The notes beneath the pieces were generated by a model. That model did no database searches. It saw nothing but the letters and a program-made list of their open reading frames with translations, and had not been told where the DNA came from. From Streptomyces corallincola (GTDB taxonomy: Bacteria > Actinomycetota > Actinomycetes > Streptomycetales > Streptomycetaceae), in NCBI RefSeq assembly GCF_019104725.1, contig NZ_JAHRXF010000016.1, positions 56,194-120,193 of the forward strand: 64,000 bases of DNA. The letters run 5' to 3'. A program made the position numbers and the translations under genes. This document shows, in pieces, positions 17,864-26,436 of this stretch (its first letter is position 1; every line of letters starts with the position of its first letter).

Positions 17864-18879
17864 AGGGTGGTCGGCAGGATCACCCCGGCCGGGGATTCTG
17901 CGGCCGGGCCGTCGGCGCGGGCGCGGCCGGTGCCGCCGAGCAGCAGCCGGACCATCAGCCTGCCCATCTCCTCTATGTCTTGGCGGACCGTCGTGAGCGG
18001 CGGCCGGGCCTCCTCAGCGACGGGCAGCACGTCGTCGAAGCCGATCACCGCCACGTCCTCGGGCACCCGGCGTCCCTGTTCGCGCAGGACGCGCAGCGCG
18101 CCGAGCGCGGAGAGGTCGTTGGCGGCGAACACGGCGTCCACGTCGGGGTGGCGGGCGAGGAGTTCACGCATCGCGCGTTCGCCCCCGGCGGAGGTGAAGT
18201 CGCTCTCCGCGACGAGTTCCGCCGCGCCGCCTCCGACGACGTCCCGGTAGCCGTCGAGCCGGTCCACGGCGGAGGTCTGGTCGAGGGCGCCGGTGATGTG
18301 CGCGATCCGGGTCCGGCCGAGGGCGACGAGATGGCGTACGGCCTCGCGGGCGCCGCCCCGGTTGTCGCTGTCCACGTAGAGCGGGCCGGGGGTGCCGTCG
18401 CTCCAGTCGGGACGGCCGCCGAAGACGGTCGGTACCCCGGCGCTGCGGATCAGGGCGGGCAGCGGGTCGTCCAGGTGCAGGGAGAAGACGAGCGCGCCGT
18501 CCACGTGTCCCCCGGCGAGATAGCGGGCGACGCGGGCGTGGTCGGCGCGGCCCTCGGTGAGCATCAGCACGAGTTGGTTGTCGTGCGCGGTCAACTCCTT
18601 GCTGATGCCGCGCAGTTGGAGGGCGAAGAAGGGGTCGGTGAAGACCCTGGCCTCCGGTTCCGCGATGACGACGGCGACGGCGTCGTGCCGTTTGGTGACC
18701 AGGCTGCGGGCGGCCTGGTTGGGGACGTAGCCGAGTTCCTCGACCGCCCGCCGGACCCGCTCGACCAGCGGTTCCCTGACCCCGTCCCCGCCGTTGACGA
18801 CGCGGGACACGGTGGCGCGGGAGACCCCCGCCCGCGCGGCCACGGCCTCCAGCGTGGGGCGCGACACTGCCTCGGTCAC
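17842..18879 (-). CDS. LacI-family transcriptional regulator
   Basis: DNA-binding repressor of 345 residues. The N-terminal helix-turn-helix and hinge are classical (TLEAVAARAGVSRATVSRVV, then the LGYVPNQAARSL region), followed by a periplasmic-binding-protein-like sensor domain (VFGGRPDW, HITGALDQTSAVDRLDGYRD, VDAVFAANDLSALGALRVL, VIGFDDVLPVAEEARPPLTTVRQDIEEMG). These features predict sugar-responsive control of a carbohydrate operon. No sugar gene lies beside it, so its target is elsewhere or lost. The GTG at 18879 is preceded by GGAGGAG 8 bases upstream. The last codons and stop are inside a 20-bp tandem repeat. Confidence 0.9.
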   Translation of the reverse strand: MTEAVSRPTLEAVAARAGVSRATVSRVVNGGDGVREPLVERVRRAVEELGYVPNQAARSLVTKRHDAVAVVIAEPEARVFTDPFFALQLRGISKELTAHDNQLVLMLTEGRADHARVARYLAGGHVDGALVFSLHLDDPLPALIRSAGVPTVFGGRPDWSDGTPGPLYVDSDNRGGAREAVRHLVALGRTRIAHITGALDQTSAVDRLDGYRDVVGGGAAELVAESDFTSAGGERAMRELLARHPDVDAVFAANDLSALGALRVLREQGRRVPEDVAVIGFDDVLPVAEEARPPLTTVRQDIEEMGRLMVRLLLGGTGRARADGPAAESPAGVILPTTLIRRASA

Positions 18880-18988
18880 TTCCGGAACTCCTCCCAGGTC
18901 CCGACAACGCGGCGAGCCTGGGTGCCAGACGCCGCCGGGCGAGACTTCGCGGACACGGCCTGCGCCGCCGACGGCCCAGGATAACCAG

Positions 18989-20005
18989 TCACGCCTGCTC
19001 GTGCCGGGCCCGGCTCGGCTGGACGCGCTTGGGCTCGCCCGGCATCTTCGGGTACTCCGGCGGATACGGCAGGTCACCGAGCCCGTGATCGTGCTCGTCC
19101 CGGCGGGCCAGTTCGAGGAGGGCGTCCAGGGAGTAGGCGTGGTCGTCCATGTCGGCGTGCACGTCCCCGAGTTCGGCGAACCGGGCGGGCATGGTGACGA
19201 GGTCGAAGTCGCGCGGGTGGGCGGTGCCGACCTCCTCCCAGCGCAGCGGTGCGGAGACCGGGGCGTGCGGGCGGGGGCGTACGGAGTAGGCGGAGGCGAT
19301 GGTGCGGTCGCGGGCGGTCTGGTTGTAGTCCACGAAGATCCGCTCCCCGCGTTCCTCCTTCCACCACTTGATGGTGACCAGCTCCGGCATCCGGCGTTCC
19401 AGTTCGCGGCCGACCGCGATGGCGGCGCGGCGCACCTGGGTGAAGGTCCAGCGGGGTTCGATGGGCACGAAGACGTGCAGTCCGCGTCCGCCGGAGGTCT
19501 TCGGCCAGCCGCGCAGGCCGCCGAACTCGTGCAGTACGGCGCGGAGTTCGTGTGCGGCGCGGACGGCGTCGTCGAAGTCGGTGCCGGGCTGCGGGTCGAG
19601 GTCGAGGCGGAGTTCGTCGGGGTGGTCCACATCGGCGCGGCGCACCGGCCAGGGGTGGAAGGTGAGGGTGCCGTACTGCGCGGCCCACACCACGGCGGCC
19701 TGTTCGGTGGGGCACATCTCGTCGGCGCTGCGTCCGCTGGGGAAGGTGATGTGCGCGGTGGGAATCCAGTCGGGCATGCCCTTGGGGGCGCGTTTCTGGT
19801 AGAACCACTCGCCGCCGACGCCGTCCGGGTAGCGCTCCAAGGTGGTGGGGCGGTCGCGCAGGGCGCGCAGGATGCCGGGGGCGACGGCCGCGTAGTAGCG
19901 GGCCAGGTCCAGCTTGGTGTAGCCGCTCTCCGGGAAGAACAGCTTGGCCGGGCTGGACAGCCGTACGGTCCGCCCGGCGACCTCCAGTTCCACCGCTTCA
20001 GCCAT
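18989..20005 (-). CDS. LigD-type DNA polymerase/primase domain protein (NHEJ)
   Basis: Stand-alone polymerase domain of 338 residues of the archaeo-eukaryotic primase type, as in bacterial LigD. It fills gaps and adds ribonucleotides at double-strand breaks during non-homologous end joining. Diagnostic segments are LSSPAKLFFPESGYTKLDLARYY, YPDGVGGEWFYQKRAPKGMPDW, LDLDPQPGTDFDD (metal-binding Asp pair), WPKTSGGRGLHVFVPI and VDYNQTARDRTIASAYSVRP. The ATG at 20005 gives the usual MAEAVELEVAGRTVRL beginning; an extension upstream runs over the divergent ligase. In Streptomyces the LigD domains are split into separate genes, as here. Ku is not in this window. Confidence 0.92.
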   Translation of the reverse strand: MAEAVELEVAGRTVRLSSPAKLFFPESGYTKLDLARYYAAVAPGILRALRDRPTTLERYPDGVGGEWFYQKRAPKGMPDWIPTAHITFPSGRSADEMCPTEQAAVVWAAQYGTLTFHPWPVRRADVDHPDELRLDLDPQPGTDFDDAVRAAHELRAVLHEFGGLRGWPKTSGGRGLHVFVPIEPRWTFTQVRRAAIAVGRELERRMPELVTIKWWKEERGERIFVDYNQTARDRTIASAYSVRPRPHAPVSAPLRWEEVGTAHPRDFDLVTMPARFAELGDVHADMDDHAYSLDALLELARRDEHDHGLGDLPYPPEYPKMPGEPKRVQPSRARHEQA

Positions 20006-20108
20006 GCGGCCACCGTAGGCGCCCCTCCGGCGGGCCGCATACCGGGCGACAGCCGAATGAACCACGCACACCGGGCACACCGGGGCGGTGGCGCGCAGAA
20101 TCGGTCGC

Positions 20109-21173
20109 ATGGACCTGCCGGTGATGCCGCCCGTGAAACCCATGCTCGCCAAGTCGGTCGCGGCGATCCCGCCCGGCATGCACTACGAGGCGAAGTGGGA
20201 CGGATTCCGGGCGATCGTGTTCCGCGACGGCGACGAGGTCGAGCTGGGCAGCCGTACGGGCAAGCCGCTGACCCGGTACTTCCCCGAGCTGGTCGCGGCG
20301 CTCAGGGAGCGGGTGCCCGAGCGGTGCGTGCTGGACGGGGAGGTCGTGATCGCGCGGGACGGGCGGCTGGACTTCGACGCGCTGACCGAGCGCATCCACC
20401 CGGCCGACTCGCGGGTGCGGACCCTTGCGGAGCGGACCCCCGCGTCCTTCGTCGCCTTCGACCTGCTGGCCCTCGCCGACCAGGCCCTGCTGGACGTGCC
20501 CCTCACCGACCGGCGCGCGCTGCTGGAACGCGCCCTCGCCGGGGCGGACGCGCCGGTGCATCTCGCTCCCGCGACCACCGACGTGGAGGTGGCGCGCGGC
20601 TGGTTCGAGCAGTACGAGGGTGCCGGTCTGGACGGGATCGTCGCCAAGCCGCTCACCCTGGCCTACCGGCCGGACGAACGGGCCATGTTCAAGATCAAGC
20701 ACGAGCGGACGGCGGACGTGGTGGTGGCCGGGTACCGCTTCCACAAGAGCGGTCCCGTGGTGGGTTCGCTGCTGCTCGGGCTGTACGACGAGCGGGGGCG
20801 GCTTCAGCACGTGGGTGTCTCGGCGGCCTTCCCGATGAAACGGCGCGCGGAACTGGTCGAGGAGCTGGAGCCGCTGCGGATGGCCGACGTCTCCGGGCAC
20901 CCCTGGGCCGCGTGGGGCGAGGCGGCCGCCCACGAGTCCGCCCGGCTGCCGGGGGCGCCCAGCCGCTGGTCCGGCAAGAAGGATCTCTCCTGGGTGCCGG
21001 TCCGTCCCGAACGCGTCGCGGAAGTCGCCTACGACCACATGGAGAACGGCGCCCGCTTCCGCCACACCGCCCGCTTCCGCCGCTGGCGGGCCGACCGTAC
21101 GGCCTCCAGCTGCACGTACGCGCAGCTGGAGGAGCCCGTGCGGTACGACCTCGCGGAGATCCTGGGCCCGTAG
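20109..21173 (+). CDS. ATP-dependent DNA ligase (LigD/LigC-type)
   Basis: Ligase of 354 residues, the sealing enzyme expected to act with the divergent polymerase in end joining. The adenylated Lys29 lies in motif I EAKWDGFRAIV; other nucleotidyltransferase motifs are LGSRTGKPLTRYFPEL (III region), VLDGEVVI (IIIa/IV region), EGLDGIV-like GLDGIVAKPL (IV) and MFKIKHERTADVVVAGYRFHKSG (V). An OB-fold C-terminal domain follows (LLLGLYDERGRLQHVGVSAAF). It is divergent from the LigD-type polymerase with 103 bases between starts. The start ATG 20109 has no strong Shine-Dalgarno; a GTG seven codons earlier is an alternative. Confidence 0.92.
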   Translation: MDLPVMPPVKPMLAKSVAAIPPGMHYEAKWDGFRAIVFRDGDEVELGSRTGKPLTRYFPELVAALRERVPERCVLDGEVVIARDGRLDFDALTERIHPADSRVRTLAERTPASFVAFDLLALADQALLDVPLTDRRALLERALAGADAPVHLAPATTDVEVARGWFEQYEGAGLDGIVAKPLTLAYRPDERAMFKIKHERTADVVVAGYRFHKSGPVVGSLLLGLYDERGRLQHVGVSAAFPMKRRAELVEELEPLRMADVSGHPWAAWGEAAAHESARLPGAPSRWSGKKDLSWVPVRPERVAEVAYDHMENGARFRHTARFRRWRADRTASSCTYAQLEEPVRYDLAEILGP

Positions 21174-21190
21174 GGGGTTCCCCCTGCGGG
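21167..21190. terminator. Hairpin after the ligase gene
   Basis: AGGGGG-TT-CCCCCT (21172-21185) flanked by CCCG/CGGG (21167-21170, 21187-21190) with one mismatch, overlapping the ligase stop codon. It lies in the 81-base space between convergent genes. Confidence 0.5.
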
Positions 21191-21254
21191 ACGCGTCCGG
21201 GCCTTCGCCTCCGGGCGCGGGAGTGCGGCCGGACCGTGGTGGCCGGGTGGGCGT

Positions 21255-23951
21255 TCAGTGGAGGCCGCGGACCGTCCGGAGGGCTTCTCGGGCATGCGCG
21301 GCGAGGCCGTCGGCCGCGCATTGGCGGGCGAGTTCCTCGCCGCGTTCCAGTTCGGATACGGAGCGGGTGGCGATGCCGTATTCGACGCGGGCGGCGGCGT
21401 GCTCGTACTGGCACGGGGACAGTTCGAGGTAGGCGACGGCCTGCTCGGCGAGCCGGACCGCCTCCCGGCCGGTGGCGAGGGCGGCCTGGCAGCGCAGGGC
21501 CTCCCCTATGGCCGTGTCGGTGCCGAACCGCTCGGCCTGCCGACGGGCGTCGGTGGCGAGCTGGGCGGCACGGGCGGGCTCCCGCGGGGCGAGCGCCTTG
21601 GCGAGGTCGATGGCCCACGGCGCGAGCACCGGGTTGTGGCCGCCGCGCGCCAGCGCGGTCTTCTCGGCGGCCTGCAACTCGTCCACCCCTTCCTCGACCC
21701 GGCCGACGGCGAGCAGCAGCCGTCCCCGCACCGAGCGGATGTCGGGCAGCACGATGGTGGTGGGATACGGCGGGGCGAACTGGTACCGCTCCGCGAGGGA
21801 CCACGCCTCCTCCACGTGCCCGCGCGCCAGCAGGGTGTCCACCAGACCGCAGGTGGCGGACCAGTACAGCGGCAGGCCGCGCCCGACCCGCTCGGCGAGT
21901 CTCAGCGCCTCGCGCAGTACGACCTCGGCGTCGGCCAGCTTGCCCTGCCTGCGGTAGGCGAGTCCCAGGTAGGCGTTGGCGAGGGAGAGATGACCGCCGC
22001 TCCACCCGGCGCCGGTGTAGGCACGCAACGCTTCCTGGAAGAGACTCTCGGCACGGTAGAGCCGGTCGGTGTAGGTGTACGCGCTGCCGAGCATCATCAG
22101 TAGCTCGATGCCCCACTCGTCGTCGGTCCAGCCGAGACCGGGAGCGAGACGGTTGTTGACCAGCGCGCGGTCGCAGAGCTGGGCGACCTCCTCGGCGCTC
22201 TCGCCGTGCGTCATCAGGTCGAAACCGCGCAGGATCAGCAGCGCCCGCTCGGAGTTGTCCCGGCCGGTACCGGCGGCGGCGAGTTCGGCGAGCCGCCGGG
22301 ACCGCTCCGGGGAGCCGGACTCGCCGTGGATGCTCTCCCACATGAACTGCACGGCCTGGAGCCGCAGTCGGACCGGGCCGGGCTCGTGCCGGGCGACCTC
22401 CGCCTCGACCGTGCGGACGGCCTCCTCCAACTGGTTGTTGTGCAGCAGCACCTGGGAGAGCGTGATGACGGCGTTCACCCGGCGGTCGCAGTCGAGACCG
22501 GGCAACGACAGCGCGTGCTGGAGGTGCTGGACCGTGACGCCGGGTTCGGTGAGGTGGGCGGCGCGGCCCAGCTCGTACAGCACATGCGGCTCCGCCTCGG
22601 GCCGGGGCGGCTCCCGCAGGGCGCGTTCCAGACAGCGGCGGGCCGCGTCCGGCGCGCCGACGGCGAGGTGTTCACGGGCCGCCTCCCGCATCTGCTCGAC
22701 GACGTTGTCGTCTCCCTCGGGGTGCACTTCGAGCAGGTGCCGGGAGACTTCCACGATGCCGAGGTCCATCACCGTGACGAGCCGCGCGGCGGCCCCGTGC
22801 AGCGCGGTGCGCCGCGCGCGGCTGATGGCGTCGAAGATGGTTCCGGCGATCAGCGGGTGCACGAACTCCAGTGTCCGCTCGGCCGGTTCGGCGCCGGGTG
22901 CGGTCGCGGCGGGCTGCGAGGCGGTCAGGATGCGCTCGTCCTGAAGGAGTTGGACGGTGCGCAGGGCCGTGTCCAGGTCCAGACCGGCGAGCGTGGCGGC
23001 CATGTCCACCCGGATGCCGGTGCCGAGGATGACGGCGGCCTGTGCGAACGCGACGGCTTCCACACCGAGTTCGTGCAGCCGGTCCATGAGCCCGCCGCCC
23101 TTGGCGCCCCGGTTCAGCTCACGCAGTTCGGCGGCCTGTGCCTCGACGGGCCGGAGTCCGCCGTCCCGCACCTTGGTGAGGAGTTCGACGGTCTCGTAGG
23201 GGCTGCCCGCGGTGACGGCCCAGACCTCGCGGCAGAACGCGTCGTCGGCGTGCGGGCCGACGATGTGCCGGGTGAGCCCGGCGACGCCGTCCGGGGTGAG
23301 GGCGCTGAACACATGGACGGGCCCGGCGGAGGCGTCGGTCACCTTGTCCAGGAGGCGGGCGCTGTCGCCGTCCACCCCGCCGGGGCGGCGGGCGAGGACC
23401 ACCAGTACGGAGAGGTCGTCCAGGTGTTCCACGAACGCGGCGAGCCAGCCCAGGGTCTCCTGGTCGGCCCAGTGCGCGTCGTCCAGCAGCAGGACCAGCG
23501 GCCAGTCCCGGGTGGCGAGACGGCGTACGACGGAGACGAGACCGTCGATCACGTAGCGCGGGTCGGCCGTGGTGCCCTCGCCGGGGTCGGCTATGCCGAG
23601 CGCGGGTCCGGCGATGTCGTACGAGTCCCCGAGGTAGGCGCGGGCCTCGTCCGGGGAGAGTGAGACCAGGGCGGGCTGGAGGAGTTGGCGCAGGGTGTTG
23701 AACGGGACCGACCGCAGCGTCTCGGCGCCGCGCGCGGACCACACCGTGCAGTTGCGGGCCTCCGCGACCCGGCGGATCTCGGCCAGTAGCGCGGTCTTGC
23801 CGAGACCGGCCTCGGCCCGGAAGACGATCAGCCCGCCGGTGGCCGAGCCCTCTTCGCGGAGTGCGTCGAGCGCCCTCTTGGCGACCTCGATCTCCGTGTC
23901 CCGCTCCCACAGGGTGGCCGAACCGTCCCCGCCCGGCCGTTCCTCCGTCAT
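21255..23951 (-). CDS. Large AAA/STAND ATPase with TPR-like repeats, LAL-like but without LuxR domain
   Basis: Protein of 898 residues. Residues about 15-250 form a STAND/AAA module: Walker A EAGLGKTALLAEI, Walker B LVLLLDDAHWAD and the sensor segment VLVVLARR. A helical region and about ten degenerate TPR-like repeats follow from about residue 420 to the end (for example ANAYLGLAYRRQGKLADAEV). This layout matches MalT/LAL regulators, but those end in a LuxR helix-turn-helix, and here the protein stops at EALRTVRGLH, where the HTH would begin. No HTH is encoded downstream in any frame I examined. It may be a regulator that acts through a partner, or a LAL gene that lost its output domain. Start ATG at 23951. 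Confidence 0.8.
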   Translation of the reverse strand: MTEERPGGDGSATLWERDTEIEVAKRALDALREEGSATGGLIVFRAEAGLGKTALLAEIRRVAEARNCTVWSARGAETLRSVPFNTLRQLLQPALVSLSPDEARAYLGDSYDIAGPALGIADPGEGTTADPRYVIDGLVSVVRRLATRDWPLVLLLDDAHWADQETLGWLAAFVEHLDDLSVLVVLARRPGGVDGDSARLLDKVTDASAGPVHVFSALTPDGVAGLTRHIVGPHADDAFCREVWAVTAGSPYETVELLTKVRDGGLRPVEAQAAELRELNRGAKGGGLMDRLHELGVEAVAFAQAAVILGTGIRVDMAATLAGLDLDTALRTVQLLQDERILTASQPAATAPGAEPAERTLEFVHPLIAGTIFDAISRARRTALHGAAARLVTVMDLGIVEVSRHLLEVHPEGDDNVVEQMREAAREHLAVGAPDAARRCLERALREPPRPEAEPHVLYELGRAAHLTEPGVTVQHLQHALSLPGLDCDRRVNAVITLSQVLLHNNQLEEAVRTVEAEVARHEPGPVRLRLQAVQFMWESIHGESGSPERSRRLAELAAAGTGRDNSERALLILRGFDLMTHGESAEEVAQLCDRALVNNRLAPGLGWTDDEWGIELLMMLGSAYTYTDRLYRAESLFQEALRAYTGAGWSGGHLSLANAYLGLAYRRQGKLADAEVVLREALRLAERVGRGLPLYWSATCGLVDTLLARGHVEEAWSLAERYQFAPPYPTTIVLPDIRSVRGRLLLAVGRVEEGVDELQAAEKTALARGGHNPVLAPWAIDLAKALAPREPARAAQLATDARRQAERFGTDTAIGEALRCQAALATGREAVRLAEQAVAYLELSPCQYEHAAARVEYGIATRSVSELERGEELARQCAADGLAAHAREALRTVRGLH

Positions 23952-24309
23952 CCCGTTCCTCCCCAGCCGGCCCCGAACGACGTACTGGCCAGGAGCCTAG
24001 CCGCCCGGCGGCGCGGATGGAGGGGGGTCCGGAGAGCTGACCGAAGGGAGCACGCGCCGGAGCGCGCCCCACGACCGGGCTCGGGCCGGAGGCCCGTCCG
24101 TGCCGTACGTCCCACGACCCGTCGGACGTACGGATGACGGACGGACGACAGGCCGGGACGCGGGCGACTTCAGGACAGCGGCACAACACCGGAGCGAGAA
24201 GGCCGATTTCATCCGTAATGCGAGTTTCCGCCGCCGGTTCCTCCCGGCGTGGAGCGGCAAAGCGGGGTGCTCTCATCACACTTTCACCGATGCCTCTTAC
24301 GGTGGGGGC
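23952..24309. other. Divergent intergenic region upstream of ATPase and DUF2510 genes
   Basis: 358 bases without a credible gene. It contains a perfect 10-bp inverted repeat at 24103-24133 and, toward the DUF2510 gene, a relatively AT-rich stretch (about 24196-24235 and 24275-24300) likely to hold its promoter. No confident -35/-10 pair was found. Confidence 0.5.
24103..24133. promoter_or_regulatory. 10-bp inverted repeat, possible operator
   Basis: CCGTACGTCC (24103-24112) and GGACGTACGG (24124-24133) are perfect complements with an 11-base spacer, midway between divergent genes. Arm length and spacing suit a dimeric DNA-binding protein spanning two helical turns; it could also be a hairpin. 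Confidence 0.45.
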
Positions 24310-25389
24310 ATGACGCAGGCGACTCCTCCCGGCTGGTACCCCGACCCCGGCCGCACGAACGACGGCCCGCCCACCGAACGCTGGTGGGACGGCGCGGCAT
24401 GGACCGAGCGCACCCGGCCCATCGGTGCCGCCGACCCGTGGGCCCCTCCGGCGACTCCCCCGCAGCCCGCCGCACCGGAGTGGCAGGGGACGGCACAGCA
24501 GCCGCGACAGGACGGCACGCCCCACCCGGCGCACCCGGCCCACCCGGCGTATCCGAGCGGGTCCGCGGGCGGGCCGCCGTACCCCTACGGGTACGGGTAT
24601 CCGGGTCAGCCCCCGCAGCCGGGCGGCGGGCCGCGCCGGGGGCTGCGCACCGGGATCGCCATCGCGGTGACGGCGGCGGTACTGGCGAGCATCGGGGTCG
24701 GTGTGTGGGCGCTGGCCGGGAACGGCGGCGGCGACCACCGCCCGGAGGCCCGGCAGAGCCAGGGCCAGGACGGCCGGGGCGGCCAGGGCAGGCGCGGCGG
24801 GGACGGCGGCCCGGACGGGCAGCCCGATCCGGGCGGGTCGGCCGCGCCCGAGGTGAAGGGCGGCGGCACCCTGCCGGACCGTCTCGACGGGATCAGTCTG
24901 CCGGTGCCGAAGGGCTGGACCGGCTCACCGATGAGCGTCGGCGCCCAGCTCACCTCCGACGACACCTACGCCTGCCCCGGCGACACCAAGAACAAGTGCA
25001 CCCCGGGCGGCCTCTCCTCCGCGCCCGCCCTCGCCCTCGGCACCAAGGGCAGCACCCCCGAGGCCGTCGCCAAGGCCGACATATCCGCCAACGCCGAGCA
25101 GTCCTACGGGGGTTCGACCTACGGCGGCATCACCTCGCACGAGGTCGCCGCCTCCCGTGCCGTCACGGTGGCCGGGCAGAAGGGCTACCTCGTCCGCTGG
25201 AAAGCCGTGACCCGCAAGGGCGCCGACGGTTGGGTCCAGTCCGTCGCCTTCCCCTCCCCCACCAAGCCCCAACTCATCGTCGTCCTCCGCTTCGGCATCG
25301 ACGTCGGCCACCCCACGTCGGTCATCGACGACGTACTGAAGGGCGTCAAGCCGTACACCGGAGGCGACGGCACCGGCCAGAACGTCTGA
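24310..25389 (+). CDS. DUF2510 membrane-anchored protein
   Basis: Protein of 359 residues. The N-terminal DUF2510 motif (PPGWYPDPG ... RWWDGAAWTERTRP) is a short cytoplasmic module of unknown function common in actinobacteria. A Pro/Ala/His-rich linker (HPAHPAHPAYP) follows, then one membrane span (GIAIAVTAAVLASIGVGVWAL, about 117-138), a Gly/Gln-rich spacer and an extracellular domain of about 180 residues (LPVPKGWTGSPMSV, YACPGDTKNKCTPGG with a likely disulfide, VAGQKGYLVRWKAVT). A cell-surface or cell-envelope role is likely; no enzyme motif is seen. The start ATG 24310 follows GGTGGGGG. A very strong hairpin terminates it. Confidence 0.78.
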   Translation: MTQATPPGWYPDPGRTNDGPPTERWWDGAAWTERTRPIGAADPWAPPATPPQPAAPEWQGTAQQPRQDGTPHPAHPAHPAYPSGSAGGPPYPYGYGYPGQPPQPGGGPRRGLRTGIAIAVTAAVLASIGVGVWALAGNGGGDHRPEARQSQGQDGRGGQGRRGGDGGPDGQPDPGGSAAPEVKGGGTLPDRLDGISLPVPKGWTGSPMSVGAQLTSDDTYACPGDTKNKCTPGGLSSAPALALGTKGSTPEAVAKADISANAEQSYGGSTYGGITSHEVAASRAVTVAGQKGYLVRWKAVTRKGADGWVQSVAFPSPTKPQLIVVLRFGIDVGHPTSVIDDVLKGVKPYTGGDGTGQNV

Positions 25390-25495
25390 GGGACCCCGGA
25401 GCCCCCACGGCCAACGCCCCCAGGGGGCGGGGAGAACCGCGGGACCGGCCACGACGGCCCCGCACCCGGAAGAACAGCGCCCCGCACAAAGGATT

Positions 25496-25541
25496 CGGCC
25501 GGGTGGGGCAGCCTCCACTCGAAGGCTGCCCCACCCGGCCG
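25496..25541. terminator. 18-bp stem bidirectional terminator
   Basis: Perfect 18-bp inverted repeat (25496-25513 with 25524-25541, 10-base loop TCCACTCGAA) between the DUF2510 gene and the convergent tetR-type gene. It is the strongest hairpin in the window. Confidence 0.85.
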
Positions 25542-25618
25542 GGCAATGCGCCGCTCCCGTCCCCACGGTGCGACGCGATCAGGCCACCGCCGCTCATCCG
25601 GCAACGGCGACCTGGGTC

Positions 25619-26269
25619 TCACATGCCCCGACCACCGGGACGATCGAGCCCCAGCGCGGGCAGCACGGTGGCCTCGACGAACCGCACCAGATACGCGGCG
25701 TCGGCGTACAGACCGCTGAGCACCGGCCGCACCCGCAGCACCCCGAACATCATGGCCGGGACGAACTCCAGCGCCGGATGGTCCGCCGGGACCTCCCCGC
25801 GCTCCACGCCCCGCGCCAGCATCAGCTGAAGCGCGGCGATCTCGGGCTGGACCAGCGCCTCCCGCAGCGCCTGGGCGAGTTCCTCGTCGGCGGTGACCGC
25901 GTGCCCGAGGGCCTGCATCAGCCGCGCGTCCTTCTTCGACCAGTCGCCCGCCGCCCGCGCGGCCAGTCGCAGGTCCCCGGCGAGCGTCCCGGAGTCGATA
26001 CCGGCGAAGCGCACCTTGCGGCTGGCGCGCAGCGCGGCGGCGACGAACTGGGGCTTGGTCTTCCACTGCCGGTAGAGCGTGGACTTGCTGCACCGGGTGG
26101 TGGCGGCGACCCCCTCCATCGTCACGGAGTCGTACCCGCACTCGCGGATCTGCTCCAGCACGGCGTCGAAGAACTCCCGCTCACGCTCCGGCGTGATCTT
26201 GGAGCGGCGCGAAGCGGCGACCGAGTCCGGTACGACCGGCTCCGGTGCGTCCGCGGCCTGCGACGTCAT
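25619..26269 (-). CDS. TetR-family transcriptional regulator
   Basis: Repressor of 216 residues. The N-terminal DNA-binding domain is clear: a first helix (EREREFFDAVLEQIRECGYDS) followed by the HTH VTMEGVAATTRCSKSTLYRQW. The C-terminal domain carries the TetR ligand-binding helices (RLAARAAGDWSKKDARLMQAL and VQPEIAALQLMLARGVERGE). The ATG at 26269 has AGAGGG 5 bases upstream; an earlier in-frame start at 26404 would translate through the operator and is rejected. The gene is divergent from the PAP2/EamA pair, with an iterated palindromic operator in between, so it most likely represses both transcripts and responds to an unknown ligand. Confidence 0.9.
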   Translation of the reverse strand: MTSQAADAPEPVVPDSVAASRRSKITPEREREFFDAVLEQIRECGYDSVTMEGVAATTRCSKSTLYRQWKTKPQFVAAALRASRKVRFAGIDSGTLAGDLRLAARAAGDWSKKDARLMQALGHAVTADEELAQALREALVQPEIAALQLMLARGVERGEVPADHPALEFVPAMMFGVLRVRPVLSGLYADAAYLVRFVEATVLPALGLDRPGGRGM

Positions 26270-26325
26270 GCGCGCCCTCTCCCTCGCTCGTCCCGGCGGG
26301 CCCGCGCCCGCACCGGCTGCTGAAT

Positions 26326-26391
26326 CGATACGCCAGTGTACCGGTACCGAACCGTATCGGTACACTGGCGTATCGGTACGCAAACGTATCG
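26326..26391. promoter_or_regulatory. Iterated palindromic operator between tetR and PAP2 genes
   Basis: An 18-bp perfect inverted repeat (CGATACGCCAGTGTACCG at 26326-26343, complement at 26358-26375) with a 14-base centre. Superimposed on it, CGTATCG recurs at 26353, 26369 and 26385, exactly 16 bases apart. This is an array of binding sites, presumably for the adjacent TetR protein, located between the two start codons. Confidence 0.75.
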
Positions 26392-26436
26392 ATGTATCTG
26401 ACACATGTTCAGCGAATTCAGTGAAGGGGCCGGGGG

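Noticed and set aside
20695..22341. 548-codon minus-strand frame across the ligase end and the LAL-like gene
   Set aside because: Arg-rich shadow frame overlapping two convincing genes and the terminator between them.
25619..26404. Long form of the TetR protein starting at 26404
   Set aside because: It would translate through the operator array and add a non-conserved 45-residue leader; ATG 26269 has a proper ribosome site.
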